Assembly: GCA_016184115.1 (NCBI GenBank)
Contig: JACPDH010000035.1
Span: 1-63,548 of the forward strand
Length of the DNA: 63,548 bases
Direction: 5' to 3'
From: Acidobacteriota bacterium
GTDB taxonomy: Bacteria; Acidobacteriota; Thermoanaerobaculia; Gp7-AA8
This document shows, in pieces, positions 34,246-41,444 of the stretch (the stretch's first letter is position 1; each line of letters starts with the position of its first letter). A model generated the notes under the pieces. The model had not been told where the DNA came from, ran no database searches, and saw only the letters and a program-made list of their open reading frames with translations. Made by a program: the position numbers and the translations under genes.

Positions 34246-35042
34246 CGATCGAGATCGTCCTCGCGCGTGTGCCGAGCGATCATCGCGAGCAGCTCGCGGT
34301 GCACGCCCGGCGTCGCTCCAACGATGTTTCCTCGCTCCCAGAAGCGCTCGCCGCCCGAGAAGTCGGACACGAGGCCGCCTGCCTCGCGGACGAGCAGGGC
34401 GCCTGCAGCGACGTCCCAGGGCGAGAGGTGGAGCTCGAAGAAGCCGTCGAAAACGCCGGCCGCGGTATAAGCGAGGTCGAGTGCCGCGCTTCCGGGCCGC
34501 CTCACTCCCTTACAGACGCAGATCACGTCGCGGAAGATCGAGACGTATTTCTCGACGTGCTCCATCGCGCGGAACGGGAAGCCCGTAGTGAGGAAGGAGC
34601 CGTCGACCGAGGTACGGTCGGAGACCTTCAGTCTCGTGCCGTTGAGGAACGCGCCGCTTCCGCGCTCGGCAACGAAGACGTTCTCCCGGAGCGGCTCGTA
34701 AACGACGCCGGCGGTCATCTCGCCCTTCACGCGGAGTGCGATCGAGATCGACCAGACTGGAAAGTGCTGCAGATAGTTCGAGGTGCCGTCGAGCGGATCG
34801 ATGATCCAGGTTCGGTCGCCGGCACCGCCTGTCGCCCCCGTCTCTTCGCCGAGGAATCCGTCGTTAGGGAACGCGGCGGCGAGGTGGCGGACGATCGCCT
34901 CTTCGCTCTCGCGGTCGGCCTTCGAGACCCAGTCGTGGCGCCCCTTGAGCGTGGCGTCGAGGCGGTCGAGCTGCTTCCAGTACTTCAGAAGAACTTCGGC
35001 GCCGGCTTTGGCAGCTTCGACGGCACGGTCAACAGAGCTCAC
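34242..35042 (-). CDS. Inositol monophosphatase family protein
   Basis: This 266-residue protein has the family motifs DWVSKADRESEE, GEETGATGG (metal-binding Glu), WIIDPLDGTSNYLQHFP and, towards the C-terminus, SPWDVAAGALLVREAGG. It hydrolyses inositol-1-phosphate or a related sugar phosphate such as histidinol phosphate or 3'-phosphoadenosine phosphate; the exact substrate cannot be decided. It is the first gene of a two-gene operon with the DNA glycosylase. Confidence 0.92.
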   Translation of the reverse strand: MSSVDRAVEAAKAGAEVLLKYWKQLDRLDATLKGRHDWVSKADRESEEAIVRHLAAAFPNDGFLGEETGATGGAGDRTWIIDPLDGTSNYLQHFPVWSISIALRVKGEMTAGVVYEPLRENVFVAERGSGAFLNGTRLKVSDRTSVDGSFLTTGFPFRAMEHVEKYVSIFRDVICVCKGVRRPGSAALDLAYTAAGVFDGFFELHLSPWDVAAGALLVREAGGLVSDFSGGERFWERGNIVGATPGVHRELLAMIARHTREDDLDR

Positions 35043-35184
35043 GGTCTCACCTCGGCGTTGTGGAGTCGCACGGCAGGCGCGATTCTATCCCTCTGTGGTT
35101 CCTTGCCAAGGCTGGCGGGCAGCCCTAGACTGTCTCAAAACGTCTCCACACAACGGAACCGCGGTACTCCACGGGAGGGAAATG

Positions 35185-36549
35185 ATGCGAATTAGGCTCG
35201 TCATTGCGATGACGCTGGCCGTCTGCGCGCTCGGCGCCACGGCGCAGAACACCGATATCGAGGCGCTTTCCGGCCTCAACTTCAACTTCGGCAATCCAGG
35301 TGCCCGGGCGCTTGGCATGGGCGGCGCCTTTCTCGGCATGGCCGACGACTCGTCGGCTGCCGAAGCGAACCCGGCCGGTCTCACGGCGCTCGTCCGGCCT
35401 GAAATCACGCTCGAGCTCCGGAACTCGAAGACGCTCCAGAGTCTCGCGACTGAAGGAAACTTCGATCCCGCCGTTCCCTCGAGCGTCACCTACGATGACT
35501 TCACCTCGTTCAGCCGCAACGCGGAGGTCGCCTTCGGCAGTTTCGTCCTCCCGAAAGGCAACTGGCGCATCGCCGGTTACTTCCACTCCGTACTCGAGTT
35601 CGAGAACGAAGCGAATGCGATCTTCAAACAGAACCAGTTCGGAGCGATCACGATCAACGACCTTCGCTTTTACGTCGGCCCGAACGGCTACGTGAATCTC
35701 GACGATTGCGTCGCGCTCGGATCGCAATGCAGCGGTTACCGGCTGTTTCCCTACTTCACGGGAGTCAACGTCGACCTCGAGACCTGGGGACTCGCCCTCG
35801 CGTACAAGGTGAGCGATAACTTCTCGATCGGCGCCGCCTACAAGTACCAGAAGTTCACCGAAGAAGCCGCAACACTCAGGACAACGTTCACGAATCCGAT
35901 CACCCCGCTCGCATTCATTGCGCAGACGGCGGATGACGACGACTACAGCTACAGCATCGGATTCAAGCTTGGGAGCCCGCGCAGCAAGTGGAATCTCGGC
36001 GGCGTCTACAAGACCGGTGGGTCATTCAGCACCTCGAACGTGCTTGGCCTCTACAACAATCAGGGTGAGCTCGCGACGCTCGAAGAGACCTCCCGGCCTC
36101 AGTTCAACGTACCCGACGTTTACGGTCTAGGCCTTTCCTACAACCCGGTGCCGCCGCTCCGGATCAACGTCGATGCGGTCCAGGTCAACTACTCCGATCT
36201 GGTCGATGACGTGCAGTCGATCTACACCGGGGTTCAAGCCAATCCGCAGTACGTGCGGGAAGACGTGACGGAGATTCATGTTGGGGCGGAATGGTTCTTC
36301 ATCAACAGCCGGATTCCTTGGGCGATCCGTGCCGGCTGGTGGCAGGATCCCGAGCACTCGCTCAAGTGGGCGGGTCCGATCACGAATGGCGACCAGGCCG
36401 CGGTCGGAATCGTCTTCCCGGAGGGTGAAGATCGCGATCACTACTCGATCGGAATCGGTGTGGCATTCACGAACCTGCAGGTCGACGCGGCGTACGACAC
36501 GTCGGACAAATACAAAGTCGGATCGATCTCGGCGAAGTACGTGTTCTAG
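35185..36549 (+). CDS. FadL/OmpP1-like outer-membrane transport protein
   Basis: This 454-residue protein has a signal peptide (MRIRLVIAMTLAVCALGATAQ) and then ARALGMGGAFLGMADDSSAAEANPAGL, the N-terminal signature of OmpP1/FadL/TodX porins that pass hydrophobic compounds. The rest alternates in barrel-strand fashion and ends SISAKYVF. ATG 35185 lies 6 nt after GGAGG; ATG 35182 is an alternative. A strong terminator follows, so the gene is monocistronic. Confidence 0.85.
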   Translation: MRIRLVIAMTLAVCALGATAQNTDIEALSGLNFNFGNPGARALGMGGAFLGMADDSSAAEANPAGLTALVRPEITLELRNSKTLQSLATEGNFDPAVPSSVTYDDFTSFSRNAEVAFGSFVLPKGNWRIAGYFHSVLEFENEANAIFKQNQFGAITINDLRFYVGPNGYVNLDDCVALGSQCSGYRLFPYFTGVNVDLETWGLALAYKVSDNFSIGAAYKYQKFTEEAATLRTTFTNPITPLAFIAQTADDDDYSYSIGFKLGSPRSKWNLGGVYKTGGSFSTSNVLGLYNNQGELATLEETSRPQFNVPDVYGLGLSYNPVPPLRINVDAVQVNYSDLVDDVQSIYTGVQANPQYVREDVTEIHVGAEWFFINSRIPWAIRAGWWQDPEHSLKWAGPITNGDQAAVGIVFPEGEDRDHYSIGIGVAFTNLQVDAAYDTSDKYKVGSISAKYVF

Positions 36550-36574
36550 AGATCATCACGCGAGCACGAACAAG

Positions 36575-36606
36575 CGGGCGCACCTTTGGGTGCGCCCGTT
36601 TTCTTT
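36575..36606 (+). terminator. Rho-independent terminator after the FadL-like gene
   Basis: A 10-bp perfect stem CGGGCGCACC/GGTGCGCCCG with a TTTG loop is followed by TTTTCTTTG. Confidence 0.92.
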
Positions 36607-36724
36607 GTATTCCGGTGCATGAGTGAGGGCCGAAGTTGAAAACTTCGGCCACAGGAAGGCGGACCGCAGGTGGCCGCAGATTTCATCTTCGGCGGGTTCT
36701 TGCCTGATCGGCACGCGGCGCTCC

Positions 36725-36730
36725 TATAAT
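36725..36730 (+). promoter_or_regulatory. -10 box before the luciferase-like gene
   Basis: TATAAT stands 10 nt before GTG 36741, with TTGCCT 19 bp upstream as a possible -35. The untranslated leader would be very short or absent. Confidence 0.5.
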
Positions 36731-36740
36731 TCGGCGCACC

Positions 36741-37946
36741 GTGGAATTCGACATCTTCTTCTCGATCAGTCAGACCGAGGTCGACGGGCGCATCCCGAGG
36801 GAGCGCCAGATGTGGCTCAACTTCTTCGAGCAGGTGGAGCTCGCCGACCGGCTCGGGTTCGGCACCGCCTGGATCGCGGAGAGCCACCTGTCGACCGAGG
36901 TGCAAAAGACAAACCCCGACGCGGTCATCCCTCACTTCGTCGGCGAAGTCGGGCTGAACACCGACATTCTCCAACTCGCGCACAAGATCTTCGCGAGAAC
37001 GAGCAGGATCGAAATTGGCTCCGCGATCATGAACATCCTCTGCAACGGCGGGCCGATCGCCGCCGCAGAGAGGGTCAGGACCTTCCTTTCACTTCACGGA
37101 CTCGACGAGCGGGAGGCTCGGCGGATCACGATCGGCTTCGCCGCGGGGCGCTTTCCGTTCATCAACACCCCCTATGGGATCGTGCCTCGCAGCGCCGTCG
37201 ATCGTGCCGCATGGCCGGTCGTGAAGACGAAAATCTTCCAGGAGGCCACGGAGGTTTTCCTGCGCCTTCTCAACGGAGAGACGCTCAACTCGGGCGAGAT
37301 CCGGCCGAAACTGCTTCGGCGTCGCGACTTCAGGAGCGACGCCGATTGGGAGCGCGTCGTCGAGGCGCATGGAAGCGCGGCCGAGGAGATCGAAGTCGCC
37401 TCCTGGTGGGTCTTCCCTAACCTGAAGATCGTCCCGCAGGAAGCGCCGATGCAGCTGCTGAACCTCGCCATCGGATCGCACGATGCGGAGACGCAGGAGC
37501 TCGCGAACACGATCGTCCCCTGCGGTGTCTTCAATCTCTCGATTACGCCGGGAGACGAAATCGAGAAGACGAACGAGCGAATGTCGCGCTCCTACCACCC
37601 GGCGGGTGGTGGCTGGAAGCGGCGGCTCATGCCGCGAACGGTCCTCGTCTTCATCAACGAGGAACCTGGCCTCACCCGAGAAGAAAAGAATGCCCAGGCC
37701 TCGGCGGAGGCGAAGAAGGCGCTGGAAAACTACTGGAAGGCGCTCGAGGGGACGCTCGATCCGGCGAAGGTCGAGCGCGCGACGAACAACGCGCTCGTCG
37801 GCGACGCGGAGGCGATCGTGCAACAGATGAAGCGCTTCCACCCCGAAGACCGCCTCATGCTCTGGTTCGATTTCAACAACCACGACTCCGCCCGCGTTTG
37901 CCGGAACATGACCGCGTTCATGGAAAAAATCAGTCCTGAGTCCTGA
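36741..37946 (+). CDS. Luciferase-like (LLM-class) flavin-dependent monooxygenase
   Basis: This 401-residue protein has the bacterial luciferase-like TIM barrel: MEFDIFFSI, VELADRLGFGTAWIAESHL, RIEIGSAIMNI, ITIGFAAGRFPF and a long C-terminal part. Such enzymes use FMNH2 or F420H2 on diverse organic substrates; neither cofactor nor substrate is clear. It starts with GTG just behind TATAAT. The last five codons (SPES) lie in the AGTCCTG heptamer array, so the original C-terminus was probably altered by the array. Confidence 0.85.
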   Translation: MEFDIFFSISQTEVDGRIPRERQMWLNFFEQVELADRLGFGTAWIAESHLSTEVQKTNPDAVIPHFVGEVGLNTDILQLAHKIFARTSRIEIGSAIMNILCNGGPIAAAERVRTFLSLHGLDEREARRITIGFAAGRFPFINTPYGIVPRSAVDRAAWPVVKTKIFQEATEVFLRLLNGETLNSGEIRPKLLRRRDFRSDADWERVVEAHGSAAEEIEVASWWVFPNLKIVPQEAPMQLLNLAIGSHDAETQELANTIVPCGVFNLSITPGDEIEKTNERMSRSYHPAGGGWKRRLMPRTVLVFINEEPGLTREEKNAQASAEAKKALENYWKALEGTLDPAKVERATNNALVGDAEAIVQQMKRFHPEDRLMLWFDFNNHDSARVCRNMTAFMEKISPES

Positions 37947-38043
37947 GTCCTGAGTCCTGAGTGCTGAGTGCTGAGTGCTGAGTGCTGAGTCCTAAGTGCT
38001 GAGTCCTAAGTCCTAAGTTCGAAGTCCTGAGCCGTGAGTAGTG
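37932..38043. repeat. Heptamer array AGTCCTG, 16 units
   Basis: Sixteen consecutive heptamers without an indel: four AGTCCTG, four AGTGCTG, then AGTCCTA, AGTGCTG, AGTCCTA twice, AGTTCGA, AGTCCTG, AGCCGTG, AGTAGTG and AATGAGA. Degeneration increases towards the S23-like gene. Confidence 0.95.
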
Positions 38044-38097
38044 AATGAGAAGCAGAGGAGACTGGTGTCGAAGAGCTGAACGGGAGTGAGTCGAGCA

Positions 38098-38466
38098 GTG
38101 ATTGCGAAGTTCGAAGATCTGAACGCGTGGCAGAAAGCGAGAGCGTTGACGCGGGAGGTCTATCGAGTCACTCAAGGCGATGGGTTCAGGCAGGACTTCG
38201 GCCTGAGGGATCAGGCGAGGCGTGCGGCAGTTTCGGTCATGGCAAACGTGGCGGAAGGGTTCGAAAGGCACAGGCTGGGTGAGTTCAAACAGTATTTGTC
38301 GGTGGCGAAGGCGAGCTGCGCGGAATTGCGCTCGCATCTGTATGTGGCGCTGGATGTTGGATACCTGGCGCAGCACGAGTTCGAACAGGTCTCGGCGCTG
38401 GCAAACGAAACGACTCGAGTCATCGCGGGCCTAAGGTCCTCGATCGCTCGCCCAAAACAGGGCTGA
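38098..38466 (+). CDS. Four-helix-bundle protein, S23/IVP (Avd-like) family
   Basis: This protein of about 122 residues has the typical features of the 23S-rRNA-intervening-sequence (S23) family: KFEDLNAWQKARALTREVYRV, QARRAAVSVMANVAEGFER, a FKQYLSVAKASCAELRSHL helix and a C-terminal LANETTRVIAGL. Members form pentameric four-helix bundles; related Avd proteins help reverse transcriptases in diversity-generating retroelements. GTG 38098 was chosen with GGGAG 11 nt upstream; GTG 38086 is the alternative. Heptamer arrays in opposite orientation flank the gene on both sides. No reverse transcriptase and no rRNA gene is in the window. Confidence 0.85.
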   Translation: MIAKFEDLNAWQKARALTREVYRVTQGDGFRQDFGLRDQARRAAVSVMANVAEGFERHRLGEFKQYLSVAKASCAELRSHLYVALDVGYLAQHEFEQVSALANETTRVIAGLRSSIARPKQG

Positions 38467-38469
38467 CTT

Positions 38470-39699
38470 ATGTCTACACCACCAGACCGACACGAAGCGC
38501 CGCTCACTCCGGAACTCGGACTGAAGACCGAGGACTCAGGACTGAGGACTCAGGACTCAGGGCTCACGACCGAGGACTCACGACTCCGGACCGAGGACTC
38601 ACGACTCCGGACTGAGGACTCAGGACTCCGGACTGAGGACTCAGCACTCAGCACTCAGCACTCAGCACTCAGTAATCGTCCCGATTGGCAGCCGCTCGTC
38701 GAGTACCGACGCAACGGAATCGCGGAGAACACGATCCACGGGGCAGTCGCCTGGGTGTCTGGAACGAGGCTCATCCACTCCTTTGGCGGCAACGTCGAGT
38801 GCTACGGCCGTTCGATGCTGAAGCCGCAGATGATGAAGGTCTTTGCGAAGGATCTCGATGCGGTTCTCGACCCCGAGCAGAAAGCGATCTCCGTTGCGTC
38901 GCACAATGGCGACACCGAGCATGTCCGCGTCGTGAAGTCGATCCTTTCTGACACGGAGTGGGGACTCATGCAGGCGCCGCTCGATGTGCCGCTCGTGCAG
39001 TTCGGGCGGCAGGTGCGCCGCCCTCGCCGCTGGTACCACTGCTGCTCCGGTGAGCACGCGGCGATCCTGCGCGGCTGCCGCATCCGCGGCTGGTCGCGCG
39101 TCGGCTATGTCTGGCCTCACCACCCCTTCTTCCAGGAGTTTCTCGGGTACATCGCCCGCGTCCTCGGTCCCGAGTGGAAACAGGGGACGATCGCGAAGGA
39201 TGGTTGCGGCCTGCCGACCGTGAGCATGACCGTCTCCGATCTCGCGCGTCTCTACGCCGCGATGGTCACGGAGAAGAACGACGACTGGATCTGGCGTGCG
39301 ATGGTCGAGCACCCCGACTTGATCGGAGGGTTCAACCGTCTCGACTCGACGATCCTCAAGGCGTGCGGAGGAAAGGTCATCGCGAAGGAAGGGGCCGACG
39401 GCCTGCTCGGCATGGCGGTCGAGCACCCCGAGTATCCGGAAGGGTTAGGCGTCGTGATCAAGATCGCGCACGGCTGGAACCCGCAGGCAACCTGGTACGT
39501 GGCGCGCTACGTTCTCGGCGTACTCGGCTTCGAGTTCCGCAACCCATACAAGCTGAGCCGGCAGAAGGCGTTCATCGTTCCCGACGTGATCCCGGAGACG
39601 CTGCGCGGCCGGATGGAGACTATCGTGCCGTGGGATTCGTGGGATCCCGACGTCGACCGGTGGGAGTTCAACCCAGGCGACTATGTCGGACGGAGTTGA
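38470..39699 (+). CDS. L-asparaginase II family protein with repeat-encoded N-terminus
   Basis: From about residue 70 the protein matches the Asparaginase_II family: WQPLVEYRRNGIAENTIHGAVAW, CCSGEHAAILRGCRIRGW, GYVWPHHPFFQEFL and DGCGLPTVSMTVSDLARLYAAM. It probably hydrolyses asparagine or a related amide in the cytoplasm. The first about 68 residues are encoded largely by the ACTCAGG heptamer array (EDSGLRTQDSGLTTEDSRL pattern). No ATG, GTG or TTG lies between the array and the conserved part, so either the array is translated from ATG 38470 or the original start was lost. The ribosome-binding site before 38470 is weak. Confidence 0.8.
   Translation: MSTPPDRHEAPLTPELGLKTEDSGLRTQDSGLTTEDSRLRTEDSRLRTEDSGLRTEDSALSTQHSALSNRPDWQPLVEYRRNGIAENTIHGAVAWVSGTRLIHSFGGNVECYGRSMLKPQMMKVFAKDLDAVLDPEQKAISVASHNGDTEHVRVVKSILSDTEWGLMQAPLDVPLVQFGRQVRRPRRWYHCCSGEHAAILRGCRIRGWSRVGYVWPHHPFFQEFLGYIARVLGPEWKQGTIAKDGCGLPTVSMTVSDLARLYAAMVTEKNDDWIWRAMVEHPDLIGGFNRLDSTILKACGGKVIAKEGADGLLGMAVEHPEYPEGLGVVIKIAHGWNPQATWYVARYVLGVLGFEFRNPYKLSRQKAFIVPDVIPETLRGRMETIVPWDSWDPDVDRWEFNPGDYVGRS
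38506..38673. repeat. Heptamer array ACTCAGG, 24 units, inside an open reading frame
   Basis: Twenty-four heptamers in strict phase, mostly ACTCAGG, ACTGAGG, ACTCCGG, ACCGAGG, ACTCACG and, at the end, ACTCAGC repeats. Together they are the reverse complement of the AGTCCTG array at 37932. Three heptamers equal seven codons, so the frame stays open and reads LRTEDSG-type heptapeptides. Confidence 0.95.
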
Positions 39700-39704
39700 G
39701 GAGT

Positions 39705-39841
39705 CATGTGGAGTGCGCAAGCGCAGCTTGCGCCCTTGCAGCGGGAAGCGCAGCTTCCCGCCGGTGAGCCGTCTCCGAATCGTCCGCCGAAGCTGCGCTT
39801 CGGCGTGGTACGGCGCAAGCTGCGCTTGCGCACTCCACATG
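39705..39841. repeat. 137-bp MITE-like palindrome with perfect 30-bp ends
   Basis: The 30-bp left end (CATGTGGAGTGCGCAAGCGC, then AGCTTGCGCC) is the exact reverse complement of the right end at 39812-39841. Two smaller hairpins lie inside: CGGGAAGCGCAGCTTCCCG and CCGAAGCTGCGCTTCGG. All three share the core AAGCKSMGCTT. It fills the gap between asparaginase and aldehyde dehydrogenase genes. Confidence 0.9.
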
Positions 39842-39867
39842 CGCCCAGCCGAAGGTGAAACGTCGCG

Positions 39868-41337
39868 ATGCTTGAATCTCTGAATTCTGAATTCTCAATC
39901 CGCAATTTCGTTGACGGCAAGTTCGTAGAGCCGGCGTCCAAGGCCTACCTCGACGATGTCGGTCCGGCAACCGGGTCGACGATTGCACGCGTTCCTGACA
40001 GCGACGGGCGTGATGTCGACGCAGCAGTGGCCGCGGCGTGGCGCGCGTTCCCATCATGGTCGCGCACGCCAGCGGAAGAACGTTCGCGGCTGCTCCTGCG
40101 CCTCGCGGAGCTGATCGAGCGGACCTCCGAGGAGTGTGCGCAGATCGAATCAGCCGACAACGGGAAAACGGTTAGGCTCGCGCGCTCGATGGACATCCCG
40201 CGCGCGGTCACCAACTTTCGCTTCTTCGCGACTGCGATCCTTCACGACGCCAACGAGGCGCACGTCACGAACGATGCCGCACTCAACTACACGCTTCACC
40301 AACCGCTCGGCGTCGCCGGGCTCATCTCCCCCTGGAACCTCCCCCTCTACCTCCTCACGTGGAAGATCGCGCCTGCGATCGCCTCCGGAAACTGCTGCGT
40401 CGCGAAGCCGTCAGAGTTGACGCCACTCACGGCACACCGGCTCGCAGAGCTCGTGCGTGAAGCGGGGATCCCGCCCGGCGTCGTGAACATCGTTCACGGG
40501 CTCGGCCCGAAGGTGGGCGACGCGATCACCGCGCATCCGCGCGTGCCGCTCATCTCGTTCACGGGTGGAACCGCCACGGGTGCGGCCGTGATGCGAAACG
40601 CGGGGCCATTGTTCAAGAAGGTCTCGCTGGAGCTCGGTGGGAAGAACCCAAACATCATCTTTGCAGATGCCGATCTCGACGAAGCAGTCACGACGTCGAT
40701 TCGTTCGAGTTTTGCAAACCAGGGAGAGATCTGTCTCTGCGGATCGCGCATCTTCGTCGAACGGAAGGCGTTCGATCGGTTCGTCGATGCATTCGTGGCG
40801 AAGACGTGTGCGCTGCGAGTCGGCGACCCGTCGGATGACGCGACCGACGTTGGCGCGCTCGTTAGTGCCGCGCATCTCGCAAAGGTCGAGAGCTACGTCG
40901 CGCTTGCACGCTCGGAGGGCGAAGTGCTCGCAGGCGGTACGCGGCCGTCCACGCTCCCCGAACCGCTTCGTGACGGCTTCTACCTCGAACCGGCTGTCGT
41001 CCGCACCGACCGGACTGACTGCCGCGTGATGCAGGAGGAAATCTTCGGCCCCGTCGTTACCGTGACGCCATTCGACGACGAGGCGCAGGTCGTCGAGTGG
41101 GCGAACGGCACGCGATACGGCCTTTCCGCAAGCCTCTGGACACGCGACCTCGATCGCGCGCACCGCGTCGCCTCGGCACTTCGCGCCGGCACGGTCTGGG
41201 TGAACACGTGGCTGCTGCGCGACCTTCGCGTACCGTTTGGCGGCGTCGGCGACAGCGGCGTCGGGAGGGAAGGGGGGCGCGAGTCGCTCCGATTCTTCAC
41301 GGAGGCAAAGAATGTGTGCGTAAAGATCAGGGCATAG
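39868..41337 (+). CDS. NAD(P)-dependent aldehyde dehydrogenase, hydroxymuconic-semialdehyde type
   Basis: This 489-residue enzyme oxidises an aldehyde to an acid. Motifs: PWNLPLYLLTWKIAPAIASG, SFTGGTATGAAVM (cofactor), SLELGGKNPNIIF with the general-base Glu, NQGEICLCGSRIFVE with the catalytic Cys and EEIFGPVVTVTPF. The NQGEICLC form is typical of the ALDH8 group (2-hydroxymuconic or 2-aminomuconic semialdehyde dehydrogenases), so an aromatic- or tryptophan-degradation substrate is possible. The first 12 codons (SLNSEFSIRN) derive from a five-unit TCTGAAT heptamer array at 39872-39906. Confidence 0.92.
   Translation: MLESLNSEFSIRNFVDGKFVEPASKAYLDDVGPATGSTIARVPDSDGRDVDAAVAAAWRAFPSWSRTPAEERSRLLLRLAELIERTSEECAQIESADNGKTVRLARSMDIPRAVTNFRFFATAILHDANEAHVTNDAALNYTLHQPLGVAGLISPWNLPLYLLTWKIAPAIASGNCCVAKPSELTPLTAHRLAELVREAGIPPGVVNIVHGLGPKVGDAITAHPRVPLISFTGGTATGAAVMRNAGPLFKKVSLELGGKNPNIIFADADLDEAVTTSIRSSFANQGEICLCGSRIFVERKAFDRFVDAFVAKTCALRVGDPSDDATDVGALVSAAHLAKVESYVALARSEGEVLAGGTRPSTLPEPLRDGFYLEPAVVRTDRTDCRVMQEEIFGPVVTVTPFDDEAQVVEWANGTRYGLSASLWTRDLDRAHRVASALRAGTVWVNTWLLRDLRVPFGGVGDSGVGREGGRESLRFFTEAKNVCVKIRA
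39872..39906. repeat. Heptamer array TCTGAAT in the first codons of the dehydrogenase
   Basis: Five in-phase units: TTGAATC, TCTGAAT twice, TCTCAAT and CCGCAAT. No inverted partner was found nearby. Confidence 0.7.
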
Positions 41338-41376
41338 GTCAAAGGGCATAGGCCTCTGACCTTTGACCTTTGACCT
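41336..41376. repeat. Compact paired heptamer element, GACCTTT type
   Basis: AGGTCAAAGG at 41336-41345 faces CCTCTGA CCTTTGA CCTTTGA CCT at 41353-41376 across 7 bp. It lies directly after the aldehyde dehydrogenase stop codon and can form a stem of about 10 bp. Confidence 0.75.
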
Positions 41377-41444
41377 GCTTCTGGCAACATTGACGCCGCG
41401 TCGCGCCGCGGAGTTCGCGGGCGCGGCCCAAGGAGCTCGTCCCC

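Larger units (their letters stand above)
37932..38673. mobile_element. Candidate element: S23-like gene between inverted heptamer arrays
   Basis: A 16-unit AGTCCTG-type array (37932-38043) and a 24-unit array of reverse-complement type (ACTCAGG, 38506-38673) enclose one four-helix-bundle gene. The same arrangement with shorter arrays and a non-coding spacer occurs at 44142-44312. The element reaches into the 3' codons of the monooxygenase and the 5' codons of the asparaginase. Mobility is inference; no transposase, integrase or target duplication was seen. Confidence 0.5.

Noticed and set aside
36628-36650. GGCCGAAGTTGAAAACTTCGGCC hairpin as terminator
   Set aside because: No T tract, and a clear terminator already stands at 36575; probably a stray REP-like hairpin.
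38098-38466. Diversity-generating retroelement with the S23/Avd-like gene as accessory protein
   Set aside because: No reverse transcriptase, template repeat or variable repeat was found in the window.
37932-38673. CRISPR array
   Set aside because: The unit is 7 bp with no unique spacers of constant length and no cas genes; the arrays are tandem heptamers.
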